Below are positions 53,393 to 61,047 of a stretch of DNA of 64,000 nucleotides, piece by piece (within the stretch, counting starts at the first letter, position 1; every line of letters begins with the position of its first letter). This DNA comes from Planctomycetota bacterium (GTDB lineage: Bacteria > Planctomycetota > UBA1135 > UBA2386), in NCBI GenBank assembly GCA_016235155.1, contig JACRLW010000025.1, positions 1 through 64,000 on the forward strand, in the 5' to 3' direction. The notes under the pieces are model-generated. The model was given only the letters and a program-made list of their open reading frames with translations. It was not told the DNA's origin and did no database searches. The position numbers were made by a program, and so were the translations under genes.

Positions 53393-54904
53393 TCAGCGAA
53401 TCACCCACGCACAGCGGCCGACGATCGAGAAGCGCGTCGCGAGATCGTCCTGTTCCTGGTCGAGCACTCCGTCGAGCGCGCGACGCAAGCCGGTCCGCGC
53501 GAGCACGCGACGGCGCGCGGGGTCGCTCAGGCCGTCGAGCAGCAGCACCGCTTCCGCCGCGCCTTCGACGCGCACGGGGTCGAAGCTCCCCCGCGCGCTG
53601 CGCATCACCGAGAGCGCGAGTCCGTCGCGGCCGTCGAGCAGGATCTCGAGCGCCGCGGACTCGACGCGGTCGAGGACGTCTGCGAGTCCGCGCGACGGCC
53701 GCCGCTCGAGATGCAGGCGCAGGGCCGGCAGGAGGATCCCCGCCGTGAGCCAGAGCCGGTCGCGCACGACCTCGCCGCTGCGCGTCGCGCCCTCCCCGTA
53801 GCGGAAGGTCCGCATCGCCGGATCGAAACGCCGGACGATCTCCTCGGCGAGCGCGTCGCACGCCGCGCGCACCGGCGCGTGATCGACGTAGCGCAGCGAG
53901 GACTCGAGCTCGAAGAGCGGCCAGGCGTCGTCGCGAAGGCGGTCCTCGGTCCCCCGCCTCGGTTCGCGCGCCCGCACGCGCGCGGCGAGCGACTGCACGA
54001 TCGTGAGGACTTCGAGGAGCAGGTCGCGGTCGGCACAGGTCGCCGCGACGAGCAACGCACCGCTGGTCCACACGTGTCCGAGCTCGGGCAAGGCGTCGCG
54101 GTGGTCGCGCCCATGGCGGAAGGGCAGTCCACTGCGACGGTCGAGGTCGACGTCGACCAGGTGCCACGCGCACTCGCGCGCGCGCTCGAGCAGATCCTGG
54201 TCCCCGGTCGCGAGCGCGAGGCGAACGAAGGCCAGCGTGGTGTCGAACTCCTGGTTGGTCACGACGACCGGTTCCTTGCCGCGGAGGTAGTCGCCCCGGC
54301 CGCGCGATCCCGGTGCGCGCGGGAGCCTCGGCACGGTCGCAAGCAGTTCTTCGCGCAGGGCGCGCCCGCTGCCGTCGGCACGCGGCAGGACACCCTGCTC
54401 GCGCCAGACGCTCGCGGGGACGTCGACGCGCGCGCGCCGCGACGCGAGACCGGCCGACTCCGTCCGCAGCACCTCGCCCGCCTCGCGCGGCTCCGAACTC
54501 GTGGGTTCGGGCGCGAGCAGGAGTCGCCGCTCGCGCCGGTCGACCGTGCCGTCCGCCCAGGTCCAGACGCTGAGCGTGAGTTCGGCCGCGTCGTCGCCCG
54601 TGCGTTCGACGGCGAAGCGGCACAGCGGACCCTGCCCCGGATCCGCGGCGCGCACCCCGCCGAGCAGCAATCGGGTCGACCCGCTCGCACCGGTGAGCAC
54701 GACCTCGATCCAGATCCGCTCGCCGATGCACGGCGCGTCGGGCGCGAGCAGGGACCACTGGAGCGAGGCGCCGCGGGCGCCGTCGACGCGCAGACCCCGC
54801 TCCAACACGCGCGCTTCGACCGGCAACCCGAAGCGCACCGGTCCCTGGCCCTCGACGACGACCGTCGCGACGAGCTGCGCGACGCACAAAGCGGTGGCGA
54901 TCAC
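53393..54904 (-). CDS. Secreted protein with helical-toroid-like domain, unknown function
   Basis: 503 residues from GTG 54904, which starts a plausible signal peptide (VIATALCVAQLVATVVVEGQG); the ORF-track start inside the NUDIX gene is rejected. Residues ~25-160 are beta-rich (WIEVVLTGASGSTRLLLGGV, AELTLSVWTWADGTV). Residues ~220-500 are repeated helix pairs (NQEFDTTLAFVRLALATGDQDLLERAREC, HVWTSGALLVAATCADRDLLLEVLTIV), the pattern of alpha/alpha toroids found in polysaccharide lyases and GH families. No catalytic residue can be named. Last gene of the asnB-GT4-NUDIX unit. Confidence 0.65.
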   Translation of the reverse strand: MIATALCVAQLVATVVVEGQGPVRFGLPVEARVLERGLRVDGARGASLQWSLLAPDAPCIGERIWIEVVLTGASGSTRLLLGGVRAADPGQGPLCRFAVERTGDDAAELTLSVWTWADGTVDRRERRLLLAPEPTSSEPREAGEVLRTESAGLASRRARVDVPASVWREQGVLPRADGSGRALREELLATVPRLPRAPGSRGRGDYLRGKEPVVVTNQEFDTTLAFVRLALATGDQDLLERARECAWHLVDVDLDRRSGLPFRHGRDHRDALPELGHVWTSGALLVAATCADRDLLLEVLTIVQSLAARVRAREPRRGTEDRLRDDAWPLFELESSLRYVDHAPVRAACDALAEEIVRRFDPAMRTFRYGEGATRSGEVVRDRLWLTAGILLPALRLHLERRPSRGLADVLDRVESAALEILLDGRDGLALSVMRSARGSFDPVRVEGAAEAVLLLDGLSDPARRRVLARTGLRRALDGVLDQEQDDLATRFSIVGRCAWVIR

Positions 54905-54935
54905 GGCGCGCTGGTGTGCGCGCGTGCCCCGGCGG

Positions 54936-55400
54936 TCACGCCGGATCGTCGTCCCAACGGGAACGGAACCAACGACCGCCCTCTGCCAGCCACGACAAGA
55001 AACTGTCGTGGTAGGGCGCACGCAGCCGATCACGCAGCTCCGCGGGAGTCAGCCACGCGACGGCGAGGATCTCGCTGCCCGCCCGTGGTTCGCCGTCGTA
55101 CTCCGCCACCGCGAAGAAGAACGAGCGCCACGCATGGTGCCGCGCCCCGGCCGCGATCCGTTCGCCCTCCTGCACGAACAGGAACTCCGGCGCGCCGCGC
55201 ATCGCGATGCCGAGTTCCTCGTCGAGTTCGCGCGCGAGCGCTTCGAGCACGAACTCGCCGGGCTCGACTTGTCCGCCGGGCAGGTCCCAGGTCGTCGTGC
55301 GGACGCCGCGCACGACGCGGTCGTTCTCGACCATGAGGATGCGATCGCCGCGGCGGAGCACCGCGAAGGCGCCGAGGAAGTCGGATGCTGGTCGGGTCAC
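54936..55400 (-). CDS. NUDIX hydrolase
   Basis: 154 residues from GTG 55400, which overlaps the GT4 stop (GTGA). A perfect Nudix box is present: GQVEPGEFVLEALARELDEELGI fits GX5EX7REUXEEXGU (quoted in two parts: GQVEPGEFV and ALARELDEELGI). It hydrolyses a nucleoside diphosphate linked to another group, with Mg2+ bound by the REXXEE glutamates. The substrate cannot be read; in this operon a nucleotide sugar is possible. Cytosolic. Confidence 0.92.
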   Translation of the reverse strand: MTRPASDFLGAFAVLRRGDRILMVENDRVVRGVRTTTWDLPGGQVEPGEFVLEALARELDEELGIAMRGAPEFLFVQEGERIAAGARHHAWRSFFFAVAEYDGEPRAGSEILAVAWLTPAELRDRLRAPYHDSFLSWLAEGGRWFRSRWDDDPA

Positions 55401-56557
55401 GTCGATCGGCCGAGCGCGGCTTCGTACGCCTCGAGCAGCGCTTCGGCAACGCGCGCGGGCTCGCAGGCCCTGACGAGTTCCGCCGCACGGTCCGCGAGGC
55501 GCGGCCGGCCCGCGGCGTCGAACGCGCGCACGCGAACCGCCAGGCCAGGGACCCCCTCGCTCTCCGGCGCGGGATCGGGTCCGCCGCAGGCGGCCGCGAG
55601 ATCGCGTACGCCGGGGACGTCGAATCCGAGCGTGGGCACGCCTGCGGCCGCCGCCTCGACGCCGACGATCGGAAAGCCCTCGCGACGGCTCGGGATCACC
55701 AGCAGGTCGATCGCCGCGACGATCGCGGCCGGATCCGGAGTCGTGGGCAGGATGCGCAGGCGACCGCCGAGTTGCGCGGCGGCGGCGCGCAGGGTCGCGC
55801 GCTCGGGGCCGTCGCCCAGCGCGACCCCGATCGCGGTCGGCACGCGCGTGAGGAGTTCGGCGAAGAGCGCGGGACGCTTGATCCCGACCATGCGCCCGAT
55901 GCAGCCGAGCACCAACGCATCGGGAGGTAGATCGAGGGCGCGCCGCGCGGCGATCTTGTCCGCGCGCGCGAAGGCGGCGGTCGCGACCGCGGGCGGGATC
56001 ACGCGCACGTCGCGCGCGACGCGCAGGGTCGCGAGTTCGGCACGGCAGGACTCGCTGACCGCGACCAGCAGGTCGCTGCGCGCCGCGAACCAGCGCTCGA
56101 TCCGACGCAGAGTCCACGAGCGGAAGGGACCGGCGTAGTCGGACAGCACGAGGCCGTGGAAGGTGTGCGCGATCACGGGAACGCGCCGGCGATGCGCCGC
56201 GAGACGGCCGAGCCAACCCGCCTTGCTCGTGTGGGTGTGCACCACGTCGGGGGCGAAGGACGCGATCAACCGGGCCAACGCACGCAGCGCCGCGACGTCG
56301 CGGAGCGGAGCCACGCGCCGCCGCAGTGCGTCGAGCACGCAGATCCCGTCCGCGTCGCGTCCGGCGCGGAGCGCAGCATCGAGCTCGAGGAGGGGCGGTC
56401 CGCCGCCCGCGAGCGGCAGCGCGCTCTCGTCGTCGTCGCAGACCCCGACGACGAGGAGCGTCCGCACGCCGAGCGCGCGATGCGCGTGCCACAGCGCCAG
56501 CGCCTGCCGCATCGGCCCGCCGACGTTCGGCCGCGTCACGACGCGCAGGATCCTCAC
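55397..56557 (-). CDS. Glycosyltransferase family 4
   Basis: 386 residues from GTG 56557, overlapping the asnB stop (GTGA). ILRVVTRPNVGGPMRQALALW begins the acceptor domain with the GGP loop; PDVVHTHTSKAGWLGRLAAH and VIAHTFHGLVLSDY are typical of this GT4 branch. The donor domain has LVLGCIGRMVGIKRPALFAELL and the EX7E-type LVIPSRREGFPIVGVEAAAAGVPTLGF. It adds a sugar to a lipid-linked glycan at the cytosolic membrane face. Translationally coupled on both sides. Confidence 0.92.
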   Translation of the reverse strand: MRILRVVTRPNVGGPMRQALALWHAHRALGVRTLLVVGVCDDDESALPLAGGGPPLLELDAALRAGRDADGICVLDALRRRVAPLRDVAALRALARLIASFAPDVVHTHTSKAGWLGRLAAHRRRVPVIAHTFHGLVLSDYAGPFRSWTLRRIERWFAARSDLLVAVSESCRAELATLRVARDVRVIPPAVATAAFARADKIAARRALDLPPDALVLGCIGRMVGIKRPALFAELLTRVPTAIGVALGDGPERATLRAAAAQLGGRLRILPTTPDPAAIVAAIDLLVIPSRREGFPIVGVEAAAAGVPTLGFDVPGVRDLAAACGGPDPAPESEGVPGLAVRVRAFDAAGRPRLADRAAELVRACEPARVAEALLEAYEAALGRST

Positions 56558-58299
56558 CGCACCGCCTCGCGCGCACGGTGCCAGAGCTCGTCGGCGACGA
56601 GCAGCCACAGCGCGTGGCCGAGCATCAGCGTTCCCTTGCGTTGGGCGTCGACCATGCGCCGCACGCCGCCGGGGTCGAGTGCGCCACGCTCGAGCGTGCG
56701 CTTGTCGAGCAGCAGGTCGGGCAGCGCATCGTCGCTCCGCCACCACCGATCGAGCGGGACGGCGAAGCCGCGCTTCTTCTGCGCGAAGTGACCGCGCGGC
56801 AGTTCCGCGGCGAAGCGCACGCGCAGGGGACGCTTGCCGAAGACGGCCAGCGGATCGCCGGCGACCTCGTCGCAGGCGAGGACGGCCGGGTCGAGGAAGG
56901 GACAGCGGCCTTCGATCTGCGCGGCGAGCGTCGCGACGTCGAGCTTGGGAAGCAGATCGCCGCGGAGGTACTGCGTGATCTCGCGTTCGCGCACGCCGTG
57001 CCAGCCGGGCGCCCGCGGCGCGGGCAGGTCCGCGTGGTGCAGTTCCGGCACGAGCACTGCGCGACGGAACGCCGCCGGCGACGCTTCGAGCAGAGCCTCG
57101 TGCGCGTCGTCCGCCCGCGCGGCGCGCAGGAAGCGTGCGCCCCGCGTCATCGACAGGCCGTCGCCTGCGGGCGCGAACCGGCGCAGGGCGCGCGGCACGC
57201 GCAAGAGGACGCGCAAGGCGCGATGGCGTGGATAGCCGAGCAGCACTTCGTCGGCGCCCTCGCCCGAGAGCAGCACGCGCGCTCCGCTCGCGGCGACAGC
57301 ACGCGCGAGGGCGAACACCGCGAGCACCGACGGATCGCCGAGCGGCAGGCTGGACCAGGCCGCGAGTTGGGGAGCGCGCGCGAGGACCGAAGCGTCGAGG
57401 TCGACCGGCACGAGTTCGAGCCCGAGCCGCGCCGCGACCGTGCTCGCCTGCGCGCGCTCGGCAGGATCCTCGCCGTCGGCACGGAGCTGGAACGCGCGCG
57501 GACGATGTCCTTGCGCGACGAGTTCGGCCGCGACGCACGCGCTGTCGATCCCGCCCGAGAGCGCGAGCGCCACGGGTTGCTCCGCCGACGCACAGCGCGC
57601 GACGCCGTCGCGGAACGCGTGAGAGAAGCGCTGCGGTGTGCGCGTGACACCGCCGCGGTCCGTCTGCTCGAGCAGGGCGCCGCGAGCGCGGTCGACGAAG
57701 ACCCCGCTCGGCACGTCGACGAGCTCGAGCCCCCCCACCGCGCGCGGTGCGCTTTGCGCGAAGCCGAAGCGCAGGAGTCGGGCGCGCTCGGCGTCGGGCA
57801 GCGTGATCGACAGGCCGAGCGCTTCCAGCGCCGGCACGGTCGACGCGAAGGCGACGACCCGCGTCCCGTCGTGCACCAGCCAGAGCGGCTTCTCACCGCA
57901 AGGATCACGTCCCAGCCAGAGTTCGTCGCGGATCGGATCGACCAGCGCGAAGGCGTAGGGTCCGGTGAGCGCGAGCAGGCCGGCCGCGCCGTCCGCCGCG
58001 AAGCGCAGCAGCAGCAACTCGGCGTCGTTGCGCGTCCGCGCCTGCGGGAAGCGGGGCCATTGGCTCGCGGCGTCGGTCAGGGCACCGTTGAGGACGGCGA
58101 CGCGGCCGCTCGCTTCGCAGCGGATCGGCTGGTCGTGTCCCCGGTCGGTGATCGCAAGGCGCGCGACGCCGAGGGACCAGTCGCCCGCTTCCGCACGGCA
58201 CAGCGCGTCGCGCCCGCGCCAGCGGAGGGACTCCAGCGCTGCATCGAAGCGCGCGAAGAGGAGCCGCGAAGATCGCCGGACGCCGAGGATGCCGCACAC
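56554..58299 (-). CDS. asnB: Asparagine synthetase (glutamine-hydrolysing)-like amidotransferase
   Basis: 581 residues. The start is set at GTG 58299 because the Ntn nucleophile Cys must follow the initiator directly (fMet-Cys-Gly-Ile-Leu); the ORF-track TTG 58305 would put two residues before it. GATase II domain: RLAITDRGHDQPI, NDAELLLLRF and RDPCGEKPLW, but the usual NGEIYN is NGALTD. The synthetase domain has the PPi-loop ALSGGIDSACVA and LLSGEGADEVLLGY. In glycan loci such enzymes may amidate sugar acids instead of making asparagine. First gene of the operon. Confidence 0.9.
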   Translation of the reverse strand: MCGILGVRRSSRLLFARFDAALESLRWRGRDALCRAEAGDWSLGVARLAITDRGHDQPIRCEASGRVAVLNGALTDAASQWPRFPQARTRNDAELLLLRFAADGAAGLLALTGPYAFALVDPIRDELWLGRDPCGEKPLWLVHDGTRVVAFASTVPALEALGLSITLPDAERARLLRFGFAQSAPRAVGGLELVDVPSGVFVDRARGALLEQTDRGGVTRTPQRFSHAFRDGVARCASAEQPVALALSGGIDSACVAAELVAQGHRPRAFQLRADGEDPAERAQASTVAARLGLELVPVDLDASVLARAPQLAAWSSLPLGDPSVLAVFALARAVAASGARVLLSGEGADEVLLGYPRHRALRVLLRVPRALRRFAPAGDGLSMTRGARFLRAARADDAHEALLEASPAAFRRAVLVPELHHADLPAPRAPGWHGVREREITQYLRGDLLPKLDVATLAAQIEGRCPFLDPAVLACDEVAGDPLAVFGKRPLRVRFAAELPRGHFAQKKRGFAVPLDRWWRSDDALPDLLLDKRTLERGALDPGGVRRMVDAQRKGTLMLGHALWLLVADELWHRAREAVR

Positions 58300-58308
58300 G
58301 CGCAAGAG

Positions 58309-58314
58309 ACGTTA
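58309..58314 (-). promoter_or_regulatory. Possible -10 element (TAACGT) 9 nt before asnB
   Basis: Minus strand GCGGCTAACGTCTCTTGC ends 9 nt before GTG 58299, implying a near-leaderless transcript. Same hexamer as the CvpA-like gene. Inferred. Confidence 0.35.
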
Positions 58315-58357
58315 GCCGCCGCGCCCGCCTTCCGCGCGCGCGGCCGTCACGCGACTC

Positions 58358-58867
58358 TCAGCCGACCTGCGCGAACAACCAGAGGTGCCAACCAAGGAGC
58401 ACGGAGTAGCCGCCGAGGATCACGGCAAGGCCGAGCTTCGCGAAGCGGAAGTTCTTGGCCACGGTGAGCACCGCGACGCAGACCCCGATGCCGAGGCTCT
58501 TGAGCGCGATGAACGGCCAGGTGCCGACGCGCAGCACGGCGTCGACGAGCGGGTTGAGCTCCGTGCCGCCGTGCGAGAGGAAGAAGATCGTGAAGAACGC
58601 GTCGAGGAAGTTGAGGGCGACGATCGCGACGACGACGAGGAAGAGGCGCGAGCCGTGCACGTCGACGAAGGCTTCGCGATCATCGAACGCGCGGCGGCCG
58701 GCGAGTTGGCGCCGGCCGCCGAAGAACGTGTAGCGGGAGAGCAGGGGAGTCGGTCGGAGACGGCGATCGGGCCCGCGGTAGGGCGCGGCGGAGTCCTCGA
58801 GCAGAACGGCGACGAGCTGCGGGGCGGGCGCGGTCACGAGGTGAGCGTACGACACGCTCGGGCGCAT
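58358..58867 (-). CDS. DUF5658-like membrane protein
   Basis: 169 residues. The N-terminal soluble part contains YRGPDRRLRPTPLLSRYTFFGGRR, with paired Arg-rich motifs. Three hydrophobic helices follow, the first being VVAIVALNFLDAFFTIFFLSHGGTELNPL, whose N-x2-D-x3-T...GGxELNPL pattern fits DUF5658; then FIALKSLGIGVCVAVLTVA and LGLAVILGGYSVLLGWHLWLF. Function unknown. ATG 58867 is used; GTG 58837 (VTAPAPQLV) is an alternative start. Confidence 0.75.
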   Translation of the reverse strand: MRPSVSYAHLVTAPAPQLVAVLLEDSAAPYRGPDRRLRPTPLLSRYTFFGGRRQLAGRRAFDDREAFVDVHGSRLFLVVVAIVALNFLDAFFTIFFLSHGGTELNPLVDAVLRVGTWPFIALKSLGIGVCVAVLTVAKNFRFAKLGLAVILGGYSVLLGWHLWLFAQVG

Positions 58868-58940
58868 GGCGGATGCGCGGGACGGGGCTGGCGGCGTCGG
58901 GCCGGTGCCAGCGGCCTTACGTGCGCGAGATTTCCGCGGC

Positions 58941-59375
58941 TCACCCGCGGCGCGGGGTCCAGGTCACCGCGATCGCCCGGCCGTCGAGCTCGGCCGCGTA
59001 GCCGCCGTCCCAGCGTTTCGTCCCGGCGCCGTCGGGCAGCTGGCCGCGGACGACCGACCAGAGCAGTGCGAAGTCGGCTTCGTCCTTCAGCGCGAGCGCG
59101 GCTGCTCGACCGTCGACGAGCTTCTTCACGGTGCCGCCGCCTTCGCGCACGAACTCCGTGTGCGTGCCGTCGGCGTGGCTCGACCAGCGGAAGCGCGAAG
59201 CGTCGAACTCGAGTTCGCCCGCGAGCGTGCGTTGTCCGCCCGCGTCGCGGATCTCGATGCGCACGTCGCCGCGGAGCGCCGCCATCTCGGCGAGCAGCGG
59301 CGCCTCGCCTCCGCAGCCGGCGAGGAGGAGCGCCGTCGCGAATGGTGCCGGTGGAGAGCCGATGCGGGTGCGCAT
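58941..59375 (-). CDS. Small lipoprotein, unknown function
   Basis: 144 residues from ATG 59375. The signal peptide PFATALLLAGC ends in lipobox LAGC. The mature part is a predicted small beta sheet of paired strands (RGDVRIEIRDAGG, ELEFDASRFRWSSHADGTHTEFV) with an AELDGRAIAVTWTP ending. It resembles short lipid/lipoprotein-carrier-like or YcfL-like folds only loosely; no family is claimed. Divergent from the methyltransferase gene. Confidence 0.68.
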   Translation of the reverse strand: MRTRIGSPPAPFATALLLAGCGGEAPLLAEMAALRGDVRIEIRDAGGQRTLAGELEFDASRFRWSSHADGTHTEFVREGGGTVKKLVDGRAAALALKDEADFALLWSVVRGQLPDGAGTKRWDGGYAAELDGRAIAVTWTPRRG

Positions 59376-59433
59376 GGTGAGGGCGCGGATCAGAACGTGC
59401 GAACGGCGGAGCGACAAGCGGTGCCTTCGGCTC

Positions 59434-59439
59434 TACAAC
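59434..59439 (+). promoter_or_regulatory. Possible -10 element (TACAAC) 7 nt before the methyltransferase start
   Basis: GGCTCTACAACGCGCGCC ends 7 nt before GTG 59447. It fits the near-leaderless pattern, with C instead of T in the last position. Inferred. Confidence 0.3.
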
Positions 59440-59446
59440 GCGCGCC

Positions 59447-59893
59447 GTGCTGCCGGAGCTGCGCCTGAAGATCCGGGTCCACGGCCGCCATCCGTGGTTC
59501 TTCCGCAAGATGATCGTGCGGCCGGAGCGGGTCGTGCCTGCGGGTTCGTTCGTGCGCGTCGCCGACCGCGACGGCCGGGCGGTCGGAGTCGGCTTCTACA
59601 ACCCCCGCACCGATCTCGCGCTGCGGATGCTCGGGCGAGCGGGTGATGCAAACGCGAGCGAGGACGCGGATGCGATGCTCGCGGCCCTGCTCGACTCCGC
59701 GATCGCGCTGCGCGACGACGTCCTGCAGTCGTGGCGCAGGTCTTCGCCCTCGGCGTGCAGAAGCGCATCGAGCGCATCGGCGAGCGACTGCTCGCACGGT
59801 GGCCGAAGGCGCGCCTGGTCCTCACGCTCGATGCGACGGCGAAGGAGCGCGAGGGGCTCGAGCCGCTGCCGCCGCCGGGGCGCGTCGAGGTGA
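59447..59893 (+). pseudogene. N-terminal fragment of RlmI-like rRNA methyltransferase (frame broken)
   Basis: From GTG 59447 the frame encodes a PUA-type domain, LRLKIRVHGRHPWFFRKMIV, RVADRDGRAVGVGFYNP and ALLDSAIALRDDVLQ, matching the start of RlmI/RlmK-type 23S rRNA (cytosine-C5) methyltransferases. After about residue 95 homology stops and the frame runs on as Ser/Arg-rich nonsense (SWRRSSPSACRSASS). The continuation of the enzyme is in the +2 frame from ~59731. About 29 residues expected between the halves (the SDGLPG-type region) are missing. Either a real deletion with frameshift or an assembly error. Confidence 0.75.
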
Positions 59894-60519
59894 ACGTCGT
59901 CGAACACGGCGTGCGCTATGCGGTGCGCGCGGGCCACGGCCACAAGACCGGCTTCTTCGCCGACCAGCGCGACAACCGCCAGCTCGTGCGGCGCCTGAGC
60001 AAGGGTCGCAAGGTGCTCGATCTCTGCTGCAATGCCGGCGGCTTCGCCATCAACGCGGTGCGCGGCGGCGCGCGCGAGGTCGTCGCCGTCGACCTCGACG
60101 AAGAGAGCGTCGCGCGGACCCGCGAGAACGCGGCGCGCAACGATGCGAAACTCGAGGTCCGTCACGGCGACGCGTTCGACGCCTTGCGCGAGCTGAAGTC
60201 CGGCTCGTTCGACCTGCTGGTCCTCGATCCGCCGAAGTGGGCCAACGGCAAGGACGAGGTCGAAGCCGGCGTGCGGCGCTACTTCGACTTCAACCGTCTC
60301 GCGTTCGACCGCGCCGGTCGCGGCGCGCTGGTGCTGACGTGTTCGTGTTCGGGCGCGGTCAGCGAGTCGCGCTTCCTCGCCGTCCTCCGTGACGCCGCCA
60401 CCGAAGCCGGCCGCGACGTGCGCCTGCTCGACGTGAGCGGCGCGGGGCCTGACCACCCGATCGCGCTCGAATGCCAGGAGACCCGCTACCTGAAGGCCGT
60501 GCTCCTGGAGCTGCGATGA
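59731..60519 (+). CDS. RlmI-like class I rRNA methyltransferase domain (second half of a broken gene)
   Basis: 262 residues. It corresponds to the catalytic half of RlmI-type m5C methyltransferases: AQVFALGVQKRIERIG, VRAGHGHKTGFFADQRDNR, SAM motif VLDLCCNAGGFAINAV, VVAVDLDEESVART, the DPPK motif LVLDPPKWANGKDEV and the catalytic Cys in LVLTCSCSGAVSESRFL. The ending GPDHPIALECQETRYLKAVLLELR aligns with the normal RlmI C terminus (DHP...YLK). ATG 59731 could start a shortened protein without the PUA domain, but it is more likely the rest of the 59447 gene. The last 60 bp recur at 60980. Confidence 0.8.
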   Translation: MAQVFALGVQKRIERIGERLLARWPKARLVLTLDATAKEREGLEPLPPPGRVEVNVVEHGVRYAVRAGHGHKTGFFADQRDNRQLVRRLSKGRKVLDLCCNAGGFAINAVRGGAREVVAVDLDEESVARTRENAARNDAKLEVRHGDAFDALRELKSGSFDLLVLDPPKWANGKDEVEAGVRRYFDFNRLAFDRAGRGALVLTCSCSGAVSESRFLAVLRDAATEAGRDVRLLDVSGAGPDHPIALECQETRYLKAVLLELR

Positions 60520-60527
60520 TCGACGAC
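60460..60527 (+). repeat. Left copy of a 68-bp imperfect direct repeat
   Basis: Covers the last 20 codons of the methyltransferase, its stop and the following ATGATCGACGAC. Compared with 60980-61047 I count 9 mismatches in 68 positions and no gaps. This copy keeps the RlmI-type YLK residues, so it is probably the original. Confidence 0.9.
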
Positions 60528-60611
60528 AAGCCTTGGCCCGCTGTGCCGGCGCGGATCGCTTCCCCGAGGCATCACCGCGTGGTCCTGAAGCCGGGGCTGC
60601 TGCCGAGATGA
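60516..60611 (+). CDS. Short ORF (31 codons), probable remnant of the nudL start
   Basis: ATG 60516 overlaps the methyltransferase stop and begins MIDD, the same as the NUDIX gene at 61036. The similarity ends there (KPWPAVPARIASPRHH...). Its stop overlaps the RhuM ATG (ATGA). It is best read as the junction created by the duplication/insertion, not as a functional peptide. Confidence 0.35.
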   Translation: MIDDKPWPAVPARIASPRHHRVVLKPGLLPR

Positions 60612-61039
60612 GTTCCCAAGACGCTTTCCCCGGCGGCGAAGTCATCGTCTATCGAGCGCCGGAAGGGCAGGTGCGGGTCGACGTGCGCCTCGAACGGGAG
60701 ACCGTCTGGTTGACCCAGCAGCAGATGGCTGAGTTGTTCGGACGCGAGCGCTCGGTCATCACCAAGCCTGTCCGCAACCTGTTCAAGGAAGGGGAGCTTG
60801 GCGAGGAGAGCAATGTGCACTTCTTGCACGTTGCCGGGTCCGACAAGCCGGTCGGCTTCTACAGCCTCGACGTCATCATCTCGGTCGGCTACCGCGTCAA
60901 GTCGCTCCGCGGCACGCAGTTCCGCATCTGGGCGACGACCACGCTCCGCGAGCATCTGCTGAGCGACTGGACCAAGAAGATCGCGCTCGATTGCAAGGAG
61001 ACCCGCAATCGGAAGGCGGCACTCCTGGGGCTGCGATGA
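60608..61039 (+). pseudogene. Truncated RhuM-family protein fused to a copy of the methyltransferase 3' end
   Basis: 143 residues. Residues ~10-118 match the conserved N-terminal part of RhuM proteins: GEVIVYRAPEGQ, VRLERETVWLTQQQMAELFG, ERSVITKPVRNLFKEGEL, FYSLDVIISVGYRVKSLRGT and QFRIWATTTLREHLL. Full RhuM proteins are about 330 residues; here the rest is missing and the frame passes into IALDCKETRNRKAALLGLR, the duplicated methyltransferase tail, ending at the duplicated stop. RhuM genes occur on phages, pathogenicity islands and other mobile DNA. The stop overlaps the nudL ATG, so coupling is kept. Confidence 0.82.
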
Positions 61040-61047
61040 TCGACGAC
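60980..61047 (+). repeat. Right copy of a 68-bp imperfect direct repeat
   Basis: Second copy of the methyltransferase 3' end plus the first 12 bases of nudL, 520 bp downstream of the left copy. The YLK codons of the left copy are changed to NRK here, consistent with lack of selection. It links the RhuM fragment in frame to nudL. Confidence 0.9.

Noticed and set aside
60533-60607. Extension of the RhuM frame upstream to 60533
   Set aside because: No RhuM similarity before residue GEVIVY; ATG 60608 gives an ATGA overlap with the short junction ORF and fits better.
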